From Aquilaria yunnanensis (Eukaryota > Streptophyta > Magnoliopsida > Malvales > Thymelaeaceae), in the NCBI GenBank assembly GCA_039654915.1, contig CM077596.1:73037751-73101750 (forward strand): 64,000 nt of DNA. The letters run 5' to 3'. Made by a program: the position numbers and the translations under genes. Numbering within the stretch: position 1 is the first letter of the stretch; the number at the start of each line of letters is the position of its first letter. Shown here in pieces: positions 53,712-64,000 of this stretch. A model generated the notes under the pieces. That model searched no databases, was not told the DNA's origin, and was given only the letters and a program-made list of their open reading frames with translations.

Positions 53712-54957
53712 ATGGACCCACATGAGTACCCTGCCTTGGGTCTTGGGCGAGGCGCACAGGATGAGCCGCCAGCTCGTGGTCGAGGACGACCCCCACGAGG
53801 TCGAGGTCAGAATGCGCAAGTGCCTGGACAAGATATGCCGAATCATGGGCAACAGGCCCAGAATCTTGGTCAGCAGGCCAATGATGATTCATTGCGTCAG
53901 ACAGTTATTGCCTTAGGCCAGTACTTTCAGAATTTGAATGAGCGGGAGCAGCAGCCTCATGCCCCGGCCAGATGTCAGCATAGGGCCGACCTACTTGAGC
54001 GGTTCAAGAGGCTAACCGGTGAGTATACTGGTGGGGTTAACCCTACCAAAGCTGAGGAGTGGATCAGGGCTTCGGAGAGGACACTTACAGCCTTGAGAAT
54101 TCCAGAAGAGGACAAGGTGGACTTAGCTACCTTTAGCTTGGTTGAGGAGGCCCAGACATGGTGGGAGGCCACTCGACCAGGGGTTCCGAGAACTGAGGGT
54201 GGATATATCACTTGGGAGACATTCGTGCATACTTTTTATGGTCGATACTTCTCTGAGGCCATGAGGGACAGAAAAGAGCAGGAGTTTCTTGCACTGGTAC
54301 AGGGGAGCATGACAGTAGATCAGTACACAGCCAGATTTAATGCCTTGGCCCGCTATGCTGAGCACATTGTGGCACATGAACCAAGGAAAATCAAGAGGTA
54401 TGTTAATGGTTTGCGTGACGAGCTGGCAGATAGGCTGATTATGCAAGAGATTGATACCTTTGAGAAGGCAGTATCCTTAGCTCAACGGGGTGAGGCAAGG
54501 ATGCGAGATAAGCAACTATCTAGACCGCTTGACATGAGTCGGAGTCGTATGCCATCACGACCTACACATGCAAGCAGTTTCCGTCCTATACCACGACCGA
54601 TGCCTGCCCAGGGGCGAGGACATTTTGGCAGAGGTCAGCCAATCGATAGCAGAGCTACCCGACTACAGCTTAATGAGACAGGAGGGTCTACAGTGCGACC
54701 AGTTTTTCAGGGCCAGGGAGGGCCTAGATGTCAGACTTGTCATTTCTTTCACCCGATTGGAGGGCGGTGTGTGACCTGTTTCTATTGCCAGGAGATAGGA
54801 CATCTATCCAGGCAATGTCCTAAGAAGGATGCTTCACCAACAGCACACATTCCACCAGCAGCACCGGTAGAACCACCAACAAAGAAACCTCGTGTGGCAG
54901 GACGTGTTTACGCAGTGACAGCCGAGGAGGCAGAGGATGCTCCAGGTGTGGTGCAAG
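53712..54957 (+). CDS. gag: Gag of the Tekay-type element
   Basis: About 415 residues up to the putative splice donor, starting MDPHEYPALGLGRGAQ. An RG-rich N-terminus (RGRGRPPRGRGQ) is followed by the gag core (about 95-270: RLTGEYTGGVNPTKAEEWIR, WETFVHTFYGRYF, FLALVQGSMTVDQY, RFNALARYAEH). The zinc knuckle CFYCQEIGHLSRQC is at about residues 356-369. If the region is not spliced the frame runs on for 23 more residues to TAG at 55026-55028. The core and knuckle are intact. Gag assembles the cytoplasmic virus-like particle and binds the element RNA. Confidence 0.95.
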
Positions 54958-55050
54958 GTACGCTGTTATTTATAGTTTTAATTATAGCCTTTAATTTCAA
55001 TTCCATGGTAGTGGCATGCTTAGGTTAGTGATTGTTTGTATTGATCGTAG
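54958..55050 (+). other. Putative 93-bp intron between gag and pol
   Basis: GTGCAAG is followed by GTACGCTG. The other end is TTGATCGTAG before GTACTCTTTC. Removing it gives [20 protein letters not shown], a normal gag-to-protease reading in elements of this group. The segment is AT-rich, is a multiple of three and contains the two adjacent stops TAG TGA (55026-55031) that otherwise separate gag and pol. Confidence 0.55.
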
Positions 55051-58000
55051 GTACTCTTTCTATTTCTGGGTTCCCTGCTAGAGTTCTTATAGACTCGGGG
55101 TCCACACATTCTTTCATATCTCCTAGACTAGCAAATCAGTTAGGCATGCCTGCTAAAGAGCTTCCTTTCTTACTAGTGGTTTCTACACCATCAGACACTA
55201 GTATGAGTTCTCCTCGTGTACTTCCATCTTGCTCGATTTCTGTTGGAGGACGCAATTTAGACTCTGAACTCTTTGTGCTTGGGATATCTGAATTTGATTG
55301 TATTTTGGGTATGGATTGGCTACATCGCCACCATGCTAAAGTGGATTGCTATCAGAAGCTAGTTACCTTCTCTTTGCCTGATGGGTCAGAGGTGCAATTT
55401 GTTGGGGATAAAAAGAGCTTCACTCCAATCTTAATTTCTAGCTTGCAAGCTAATAGATATCTCCATCAAGGTGGTGTTGGCTATTTGGCTTATGTGCAGA
55501 CAGAGTCAGAGAAACCTGAATCAGTAGCTGGCATTCCCATTGTGGAAGAATTTCCAGAAGTGTTTCCAGAAGAGTTACCTGGAATGCCACCTAGCCGGGA
55601 TGTTGACTTCACCATTGATTTATTGCCAGGAACGGCTCCTACCTCTCAAGCACCTTATCGAATGGCTCCCTCAGAAATGGCGGAACTAAAAAGTCAATTA
55701 CAGGAGCTTCTCGAAAAGGGGTTCATACGTCCAAGTACCTCACCTTGGGGTGCTCCTGTTTTATTCGTGAAGAATAAGGATGGCAGCATGAGGATGTGCA
55801 TCGATTATCGACAGCTGAATTTGGTGACGATAAAGAATAGGTACCCTTTACCTCGAATTGATGACCTGTTTGATCAGCTAAGGGGATCATCAGTGTTCTC
55901 CAAGATCGATTTGAGGTCTGGGTACTATCAACTGAAAATCAAAGAGGGAGATGTGTCAAAGACAGCATTCAGGACTCGTTATGGGCATTATGAGTTTTTA
56001 GTGATGCCCTTCGAGTTAACAAATGCACCTGCAGCTTTCATGGGCCTAATGAATAGGGTGTTCCAACCATACCTGGATCAGTTTTTCATCGTTTTCATAG
56101 ATGATATTCTGATTTACTCACCAGATGCTGAAAGCCATAGAGAACATTTGAGGATTGCACTTCAGACGTTGAAGGAGCATAAGCTGTATGCAAAGCTGAG
56201 CAAGTGCGAGTTTTGGTTGGACAGTGTCACCTTTTTAGGCCATGTGGTAACTAAGGAAGGAATTGCAGTGGATCCTAGTAAGGTTGAAGCTGTGGTGAAC
56301 TGGCAACAACCGAAGACCGTGTCTGAGATTCGGAGTTTCTTGGGCTTGGCAGGGTATTATAGACGTTTTGTGGAAGGTTATTCAAAGCTGGCACGCCCTT
56401 TGACTCAACTGACTAAGAAGGATCAACCATTCCAGTGGATCGAGCAGTGCGAAAATAATTTTCAGGAGTTGAAGAAGCGGTTAGTCTCTGCACCTGTTCT
56501 TACTCTTCCGGATGGGCAGAGTCATTTTGCAGTTTATACAGATGCATCACATCAGGGGCTTGGTTGTGTATTGATGCAGGCGGGAAAGGTGATCACTTAT
56601 GGGTCTAGGCAGTTGAAGCCTCATGAGCTTAATTACCCAACTCATGATTTGGAGTTGGCAGATGTCATACATGCGTTAAAGCTTTGGAGACATTATTTAT
56701 ATGGAGAAGAGTTTGAGGTCTTCACTGATCACAAAAGCCTACAGTATCTGTTGTCACAGAGGGAACTCAATAATCGACAGCGTCATTGGGTTGAATATCT
56801 CTCCGATTATAATTGCACAATTCAGTATCACCCAGGTAAAGCCAACCTAGTGGCTGATGCTTTGAGTAGAAAAACAGGTGCTAAACTGAATGCTATGGTG
56901 ATTTCTGAGTGGAAACTACTAGAGGAGTTTAGTCATATGAGCTTAGGTGTTCAAGTGAAGGGACCCCAGGTTCTCATGGCCAGTTTGTATATGGAGCCTA
57001 CACTTGTGGCAAGGGTCAAGGAGGAGCAAAAGGAGGATCCACAATGCCGAGAATGGTCAGTTCTATGTCAAAAAGGATTCAGTGTGGATGTGGATGGTAC
57101 CCTAAAATTTCAAAATAGAATTGTTGTTCCTCAAGGTAGTGAGGTGAAGTATGATGTTTTATCGGCGGCACATGCATCTCGGTTGACCATCCACCCGGGG
57201 GGTACCAAGATGTACCATGATTTGAAGAAAAGCTTTTGGTGGAGTGGCATGAAGAAGGATATTGCAGAGTTTGTATCTAGATGTCTAACTTGTCAGAAGG
57301 TCAAAGTAGAACACCAGAGACCTGGAGGACTGCTACAGCCATTAGAGATTCCTCAATGGAAGTGGGATGACATTGCAATGGATTTCATAGTTGGGCTACC
57401 TGCCACTCGTCGTCGACATGATGCAATATGGGTTATAGTCGATCGGTTAACCAAGTCAGCCCACTTTTTGGCAATCCAAAAGACTTGGCTTGTGGCTAGA
57501 TTAGCTGAATTATACATATCTGAGATAGTTCGTCTTCATGGAGTACCGAGGAGCATTGTTTCTGATAGGGATCCACGATTCACATCACAGTTTTGGCAGG
57601 CTTTACAAGAACAATTGGGCACTGTGACATTAATGAGCACCGCTTATCATCCACAGACAGATGGGCAGTCGGAGAGGACTATACAAACTATTGAGGATAT
57701 GCTTAGAGCTTGTGCACTGGATTACAAGAACTCCTGGGATAATGACCTGCCACTAGTGGAGTTTGCTTATAATAATAGCTATCACTCCAGCATTCAGATG
57801 GCCCCATATGAGGCTTTGTATGGACGTAGTTGTCGTACTCCGGTGTGTTGGGAAGAAGTAGGCGACAGGCCTTTATTAGGACCAGATTTGGTACAACAAA
57901 CTTCAGATAAGGTCAAAATAATCAAACAACGATTGGTAGCGGCTCAAGATAGGCAGCGAAGTTATGCAAACCAGAGACGTCGTCCTTTGGAGTTTTCTGT

Positions 58001-58412
58001 TGGTGATCATGTGTTCCTAAAGGTGTCACCGACCAAGGGAGTTCAACGTTTTGGAGTGAGAGGAAAGTTAGCCCCGCGCTTTGTTGGACCTTTTGAAATT
58101 TTAGAACGGGTTGGAGAGGTGGCTTATAGAGTGGCTTTACCACCGAACTTGGCTAGAATTCATAACATGTTCCACGTGAGTAATATTCGAAAGTATCAAC
58201 CAGATCCAGTACATGTTATTCCGTGGGAGCCCTTGCAGTTACACGAGGATTTGACTTACGTCGAGGAGCCTTTGGCCATTGTGGATCGTAGAGAAAAGGT
58301 TCTGCACAACAAAGTCATTCAACTGGTAAAGGTCATTTGGAATAATCATGGAGAGCAAGAAGCAACCTGGGAAGTTGAGGATGAGCTTCGAAAGAAGTAT
58401 CCACAGCTTTAA
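55051..58412 (+). CDS. pol: Pol of the Tekay-type element: protease, RT, RNase H, integrase, chromodomain
   Basis: Open from 55032 to 58412 (1126 codons). The likely spliced start is 55051. In order: aspartic protease with [10 protein letters not shown] (Ser in place of Thr in the DTG triad, common in this lineage); reverse transcriptase with CIDYRQLN and the catalytic FIDD box at 56094-56105; RNase H with [15 protein letters not shown] and TDHKSLQYL; integrase with the HHCC zinc region ([11 protein letters not shown] to CLTCQK), the first catalytic Asp in AMDFIVGLP, the second in VSDRDPRF and the Glu in the TIEDMLRAC helix; and a C-terminal chromodomain-like segment ([15 protein letters not shown] to [15 protein letters not shown]). 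Two unusual residues are [10 protein letters not shown] (usually [10 protein letters not shown]) and [10 protein letters not shown] (usually Ala for Asp). I see no stop or frameshift. Confidence 0.95.
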
Positions 58413-58458
58413 GGTACTTCTCAACACCCTCTTTCAAATTTGGGGACAAATTTCTTTT

Positions 58459-58471
58459 AAGGGGAGGATGC
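58459..58471 (+). other. Polypurine tract of the Tekay-type element
   Basis: AAGGGGAGGATGC immediately precedes the 3' LTR. Confidence 0.85.
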
Positions 58472-61400
58472 TGTAATAACCCTAGAAATTAAGTAAAATA
58501 AAATCACCAAATTATCCTAATTAATTAAATAAATAAAATAATAATAATATTCTTAATAATAAAATATAAAATTAAGAATCTTGAGTCTTAGACGATTCCT
58601 TTAGTGGTTATTAAGTCAAATTCCAAACCGGAAGCTCAAAGTCATTTTCTTTAGGCTAGGGGCATTTTTGTCATTTACAACCGAGCATCGGATGAAAAAT
58701 CTGGGAGCACCATTGGATTCTTCTCGAAAAAAATGAGTCAATAGAAATTTACCTCACTTAATTCTGAATTCGTTTGCTTAGGTTTCCCAAAATTAACTAA
58801 CGCGCGTGTGGGGTTTAAACCCGGTTCGTGCTACCGCTACATAGGATTATTATTATTAAATTTTTTTCCCTAACCCTAATTTCTTTCTTCTAAAACTCCC
58901 CAGCCGCAAAGCAACTACAGGTTTTTCGAAACTTTAGACAAAAAAAAAAAAAGAAACAAAAACTTGCCAATTTAGTTATCCTAATTAATTGCCATATTAT
59001 TATATTATAACTTATTCTACCCTACGTTTCTTTTTGGCGTGAAGCTCAATTTTCCTAGCAGACCTTTTCAATATTTCAGCACTTCTTCTCCCCCATCAAC
59101 AGCCGCCTAAGCCATGGGAAGAAAATTTGATTTTTTCTGCAAGAAGATCGTCCACCATTCTTTCATCCTTCTGTGCCGGTTGTTTGCCTCCACTTAGTGC
59201 TTCAGCAAACTGTGTAAGTTCAGCCATCCATACTTTGATTCTTGGCTCTTCCAAAGTATTAGAATATTAATTTAATTCTGTATTTTTGCTTAGATTCTTT
59301 AAGTTGAAGGGAAACCCCATCCGGACACCAAAGCCAATCCTACGAGTACCGACGATCCCGAATTGCTTCGTGTGAGCCAAAGTTCTTCGGTATTACTCTT
59401 TTAATTTTTTTTTTCCAGCAGCTAAAGGCCTTATATTTTGCTGTAAATATTTGGTAGATTATCATTAATCCAAGTTTTGGGTTTTTCCACTCGTTTCCGG
59501 TGCAATCTTGTCCATACTTGGTTCTAAGCCCAGTAAGCCACCGTAGCCTCTTTTAAAAATTATCTTGGCTGCCAATTTCGAATATTACAGCCCTAATAAT
59601 TCTTTTTTCCTTGCTGTCCATGTTGTTACAAATGGTTAGAAAATCCTTACTTGAAGGTTTGGTGTTTCTTTGGACTCCCGGAGCGTCAGAGATTCCGAAA
59701 ACACATCGGTAACTGAAATAAAATTTTTTTCCTTCCAAGATCCGTTTTTACAGCCATTAAATAAGCTTATAAGTTAGTGTATAACCGCTGTAATTTTTAG
59801 GATCAATATCAAGAAGGCTTCCGGCACAATCCCGAATAGGCACGAGGCCACCGAAGACGCCCCGAGCCCATTTTTGCCCACTAGGTAAAATTTCGGCCTA
59901 GTTGTTAAGAACATGAACTTTCCAAGTACCCTTTAGGAAAATTTCTAAATTTTAGCATATTTTTCTAATTTTCTACCTTACTAACATTTTGTAGGACCGT
60001 CCTAGGAAAATCGCCCACTTTCGTCATATTATTCCGAACTAGGTAAGGGGGAAGAGCGGGTTAGTTCTCGTGGGCCCTCTTAGGCCCAAAATAAGCATCA
60101 ACCCGAATAATAAATTTTAAGTAAACAATTGGGCTAAATAAAATCTTTAAATGCGTGGGCAACATGGGTAGGGTAATTAATTAGTTTTCTAGAATTTTAT
60201 TTTATTTTATTTTATTTCTGTTCCTTTGAGATGTAATTTTGGTTGGTTGGTTGTATGGTTGTAATGATTTGATGTATGATGTATGTTTGGCGCTAGTATC
60301 ATATTAGGACCGCTTATAACAAGAATTAAATTAGAAATATGTTAGGACCGCCTAAATAAACACCGCTAGTAGCATGTTTAGGGCCGGCGAGACAAACACC
60401 GCTAGTACCATGTTTAGGGCCGACAAGCTCATTAGCAACATGATAAGATTGGAAGGAACCGTTAGTGGCATGTTAGGGCCGTAATAAATTATTATAAGCC
60501 GATAGATAAAGGATTAGGAGCGTAAATACTAAATGACCAATTTAGAAAGAATTCACGAGAAATGAGATGAACATTTATCACAAATACACTTAAAAGATAT
60601 CACTAATTGTCATGACATCATGTAACACTAAACTAAGATAACATGATAAAAGAAATAGGATGCACTAGAATCATGGCATTATACTAAAAAGAGCTAAAGT
60701 AAAATGAGCTACGGTCATGCATCAATTGGTTGTTGCATATGATTGATGTTTGTCATATACAAGATTGCATTAAGTAAAAGATTTGAAGAGTAAGACAAAA
60801 TACAAGGCATGCAAGGTTGGTGATGAACCATATCTACATGACCTAATAAGCCGTAAATTTAGACGAGAGGTTCGGAACGGACGATTCGAACCCGAGAAGC
60901 ATGTTAGGGTGGCGGCGGACCGTCCCTAGTCATGACCCGATATTGACACAGAGTATGGAGATATGATTTGTGCGCTGTCAGACCATAGCTGGCGAGGGAC
61001 CATGCTTATGGCTGTTATCACGAGAGGCTCTACCTCGGCGTAGGTATCCCGAGAGGCTCTGGCTTGGTGGCATCCCTAGTGGCACTGCCTAAGAGTTATC
61101 CCGAGAGTGGGTGATATACACACTCACCACCCTAGGTTCGTCCGACGGCATTTAAGTATTGGATCAAGTGATCGATCAAGAAGATATTATTTAATCTGTA
61201 AAAAGAATTATGCATATGCATGGTAGTTCAAGCATGCTAGTAGGATTTTGATTTTGTTGTTATGATGTTGTATGGAATTGTTCTTTAAGTAAATTGCTAC
61301 AGCTTAAAGTTTATTATTCGTTGTTGTTTGTTACGGGAATATTAGGACCCACGTGATGGGCCTGATACTTCCCTCTTATTGAGCAAGTTGTGCTCATCCC

Positions 61401-61789
61401 TCCTCTTAACATGTTTTTCTTGGTGAGTACTATGAGGAGACAGAGTACACTGAACCATATAACGAGGTTCAAGATGTGGAGCAGACTGAGTGAGAGTACG
61501 CTGTAGCCCCTCGAAAGTAGAACTGGCTGGGACTGAGTTTTAACTTGTGTTATTTGATTTCTAAAGAAACATATGGTTTGTTTAAATTGGCATCTTATCC
61601 GCATATTAGTTTTCCTGGTATTGTCACTTAACTACTCTGATTTCGTTTAATACTCTTATTGTTTGGAAAATAATTTAAAATAAAATGTTTTACCTCACAT
61701 TTCTTAAATTATTTTAATTAAATGCTTTATTATTCTAGGAGTTTAAGATATCTTTTAAAATTAAGGTTTATAAAATTGGGGGCGTTACA
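58472..61789 (+). repeat. 3' LTR of the Tekay-type element
   Basis: 3318 bp, from TGTAATAACC to GGCGTTACA, directly followed by the duplicated CCGAT. Confidence 0.95.
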
Positions 61790-61894
61790 CCGATTCTCCC
61801 TGTGCATTTTCCTCAGCCTCTCTAAATGTGTTCTGCAAGTTTTCCAACCATTTTTGTCTGACAGTAGCAACAAGTGTATCATCCGCCACCTAAA

Positions 61895-62290
61895 CATAAA
61901 AAGCAATGGGAATGAACAAAGAGTAACATGTAAAATTACAGACAAGAATGTGGAAAAGAACAAACATTGATATAAAAGGTACAACCAATAGAATATAAAA
62001 CAACAAGTGATACAACAAACAACAAACAGAGAATTCTAAAAGAACAAAGAGTAACATGTAAAAGTACAGACAAGAACGTGGAAAAGAACAAACACTAACA
62101 TGTAAAAGAATAAACAAAAACAAATAAAGAAGCCTAAAAGAACAAACAGTAACATGTACATATGGTCAAAGTACAGACAAGAACATGCAAAAGAACAAAC
62201 ATGTAAGAGAATAAACAAGCACAAGAAAATGATTCTAAAAGAACAAACAGTAACATGTAAAAGAACAAAAGAGAACAAACAAGAAGAAAG
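61895..62290. repeat. AAAAGAACAAACA minisatellite in the intron between exons B and C
   Basis: AAAGAACAAA, often followed by CA(T/G)TAACATGTA, recurs roughly every 40-60 bases. Frames rich in FVLLHV are just its translation. Confidence 0.75.
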
Positions 62291-63169
62291 AGTGTCACCT
62301 TTCCCAGTCCAAAGGAACCTGCAGTTTTTTCTTGGTTGATTCTTTGGATGATTAATTTGTTGTCCCATCCAAACACTCTTGTTATCCGCCTAGGAACAGT
62401 TAGTTGGCCCTTCATCCAAAATCTGTCAAAGTATAATTACTGCGGATGAACTTTTTACAATTAGTTAGTTGTAACAATAGCGAGCTAATAATGTTATGAC
62501 CTGATAAAAAGAATACCTGAAGGAGAAGGGTGCATCCACCAATGTTGGCCATTGAACTTTTTCGCTTGTACTTTTCAATTGATGAAACAAAAGCATCAAT
62601 CAAGTACTGAGCCCAGTTCATATTCTTGACAGATGATAAATCTTCTGTTGCTTTCACAACTATCCATGTGCAGTCTTTTGCTTTTGCTGTTGAAGCAATC
62701 ACATGTGTAACAACAAAGACAATAAAGTTCCTCTTGAAATTGTACCCTCCCTCTTTGTCCTGAAGAATTGCTTCCCTTAGTTGCCTCGAGTGTGGGGATT
62801 TGCCATTAAATTGCTGCGCCCAATAAGCAAATAAGAGGGCTCGATTAGAATTTGGTGTGAAGAACATGTCATATGTTTGCACAGTGATCTGCCCAAAGGG
62901 TATCCCAAATAATACATGGGCATCAGCAGCGTCAATGTCAATCTCCCTCTTGTTTGGAATACATAGAGTCAACGAGTTGCAGTCAAATGCGGAGATTAAA
63001 AAGTTCATCAGCTCCTGCCTAATAATGATCCTGGGAAGATGAAAAAGCTTTTCAAACCCAAGCTCTACTACAGCATTTTTCTGTTCAGGGTTGTTTGATA
63101 TTATTTGTATTAGCTCATGAATTTGCAATACAGAGCACCTGGGTGTAAAAGATAACCTGCAAACAATGA

Positions 63170-64000
63170 AAAAAAAAAAGATTTACTCCAAGAGAACGTA
63201 CAAATAGGAAAAAAGAACAAACAGTGCCTTTTGTAAGCACAAACACTTAAGTAACAAAAAATGAACATGTAAAAGAATGACCAAACATTGCCTTCTTAAA
63301 GAACAAAAATGCTTATCTAAAAGAACAAATATAGCATTCTGAAAGAACAAGCACTAGAAAACAAAAGAACAAGAAGGGGCGCAAGTGTAATCACCGAAAC
63401 ACAAAAAATAATTAAAGTTTCTAAAAGAAAACAAACAAATCATTAAAGAAAAACAAACATACCGATATAAAATAGCAAACACGTAGGGACAAAAGTACAA
63501 ACGGTATTTTCTAAAAGAACAAACACATGAGTACCAAAGAACCAACAATGCCTTCTAAAGGAACAAACACGCACTATTAAAAGAACAAACACAAAATAAC
63601 AAACAGACACTTTTAAAAAACATGAGATCTAAGATAGTAAAACAGTGCCTGCTTTATAAAAAAACAAACACATGAGTACCAAAGAACCAACAATGCCTCC
63701 TAAATGAACAAATAGACACTTCTAAAAGAACAATCACAACAGAACAAACAGGCAATTTTAAAAAACATAAGATCTAAGACAGACAAACAGTGCCTGCTTT
63801 CTAAAAGAACAAACACAAGAGTACCAAAGAACCGACAACGCCTCCTAAAGGAACAAACAGGCACTTCTAAAAGAACGAACACAAAAGAACAAACAGTTGT
63901 AAAAAACACGAGATCTAAGACAGACAAACAGTGTCTCCTCAAAAGAACAAACACATTCACATTTGAAGAACATAGAGGAACATACGGATATCGTTAAAAG
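63170..64000. repeat. AAAAGAACAAACA minisatellite in the intron upstream of exon A
   Basis: The intron of the broken gene is filled with (C)TAAAAGAACAAACAC, interleaved with GAGTACCAAAGAACCAACAA, TGCCT(T/C)CTAAA and ATAAGATCTAAGACAGACAA blocks, repeating with a higher-order period of about 120-130 bp near 63650-63960. It continues to the window edge. No gene is seen in it. Confidence 0.8.

Larger units (their letters stand above)
50079..61789 (+). mobile_element. Full-length Ty3 chromovirus LTR retrotransposon, Tekay/Del type
   Basis: 11,711 bp with 3.3-kb LTRs starting TGTAATAACC and ending GGCGTTACA, flanked by CCGAT (50074-50078 and 61790-61794). A tRNA-Met primer site, gag, protease, RT, RNase H, integrase, a chromodomain-like C-terminus and a polypurine tract are all present in that order. 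Long LTRs plus a C-terminal chromodomain fit the Tekay/Del lineage. About 16 substitutions separate the two LTRs by eye, roughly 0.5 percent. The domain motifs look undamaged, so the copy may be competent if gag and pol are joined. Confidence 0.95.
49667..63156 (-). pseudogene. Broken gene of the plant mobile-domain/Ulp1-associated type, split by an LTR insertion
   Basis: Exon A (63156-62517) reads LSFTPRCSVLQIHELIQIIS, then ELGFEKLFHLPRIIIRQELM, LCIPNKREIDIDAADAHVLF and GIPFGQ. This resembles the N-terminal domain of transposon-derived plant proteins often joined to Ulp1-like proteases. Exon B (62422-62299) reads FWMKGQLTVPRRITRVFGWD. Exon C starts at 61889 (VADDTLVATVRQKWLENLQ). It is cut by the Tekay element at the duplicated CCGAT and resumes at 50078 without loss of frame (SVSQEVERFEEFIDAVL). 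An in-frame TAA at 49898-49900 is followed by a further open, clearly coding stretch ending at 49667 with an acidic GGFDDDGEEEDD segment. A second lesion is at the A/B junction: no visible GT-AG pair keeps the homologous frame. No protease domain is in the window. Earlier exons would lie beyond 64000. Confidence 0.7.

Noticed and set aside
61890..62415. Minus-strand frames rich in FVLLHV and similar hydrophobic repeats
   Set aside because: They are the translation of the AAAAGAACAAACA minisatellite. Only the exon B portion (62299-62422) looks like real coding sequence.

Overview
The window is nuclear DNA of a flowering plant, most likely a eudicot. The evidence is intron-rich plant genes with GT-AG (and some GC-AG) introns, AT-rich spacers, several classes of small foldback transposons and two large, very young LTR retrotransposons. 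Gene coordinates below come from reading exons by hand and following the reading frame across each splice junction. No alignment or database search could be run.

1-26.4 kb is the gene-bearing part, and every gene lies on the minus strand: the first coding exon of a UNE12-type bHLH factor (617-961, rest beyond the left edge), a single-exon mTERF protein (2608-3783), the histone acetyltransferase GCN5 (10137-17571, 13 exons, 561 aa) and a membrane-anchored guanylate-binding-family GTPase (19210-26332, 17 exons, 602 aa, with a 7-nt microexon). The spacer at 4.4-9.5 kb is a pile of nested terminal-inverted-repeat elements, a Stowaway MITE and a roughly 440-bp tandem duplication.

28.3-44.9 kb is one 16.7-kb LTR retrotransposon on the minus strand. 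It has nearly identical 2.57-kb LTRs, a CATAT target duplication, a tRNA-Arg-type primer site, a polypurine tract and a gag gene of the Tat/Ogre kind. It has no recognisable protease, reverse transcriptase or integrase. In their place it carries an intronless, apparently intact LONELY GUY (cytokinin-activating phosphoribohydrolase) gene and three tandem copies of a 182-aa basic Cys-rich protein resembling the small nucleic-acid-binding proteins of carlaviruses. Three of these four genes have a TATA box just upstream. This passenger cassette is the most unusual thing in the window.

45-64 kb is AT-rich. It holds foldback MITEs of one family, a decayed RPA1-like OB-fold gene, and a decayed gene of the plant mobile-domain/Ulp1-associated type. 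An 11.7-kb chromovirus of the Tekay/Del kind (50079-61789) has inserted into an exon of that last gene. It has 3.3-kb LTRs, a tRNA-Met primer site, a CCGAT duplication, gag, full pol and a chromodomain. Its gag and pol are separated by two adjacent stop codons that lie inside a 93-bp GT-AG segment whose removal would fuse the two in frame.
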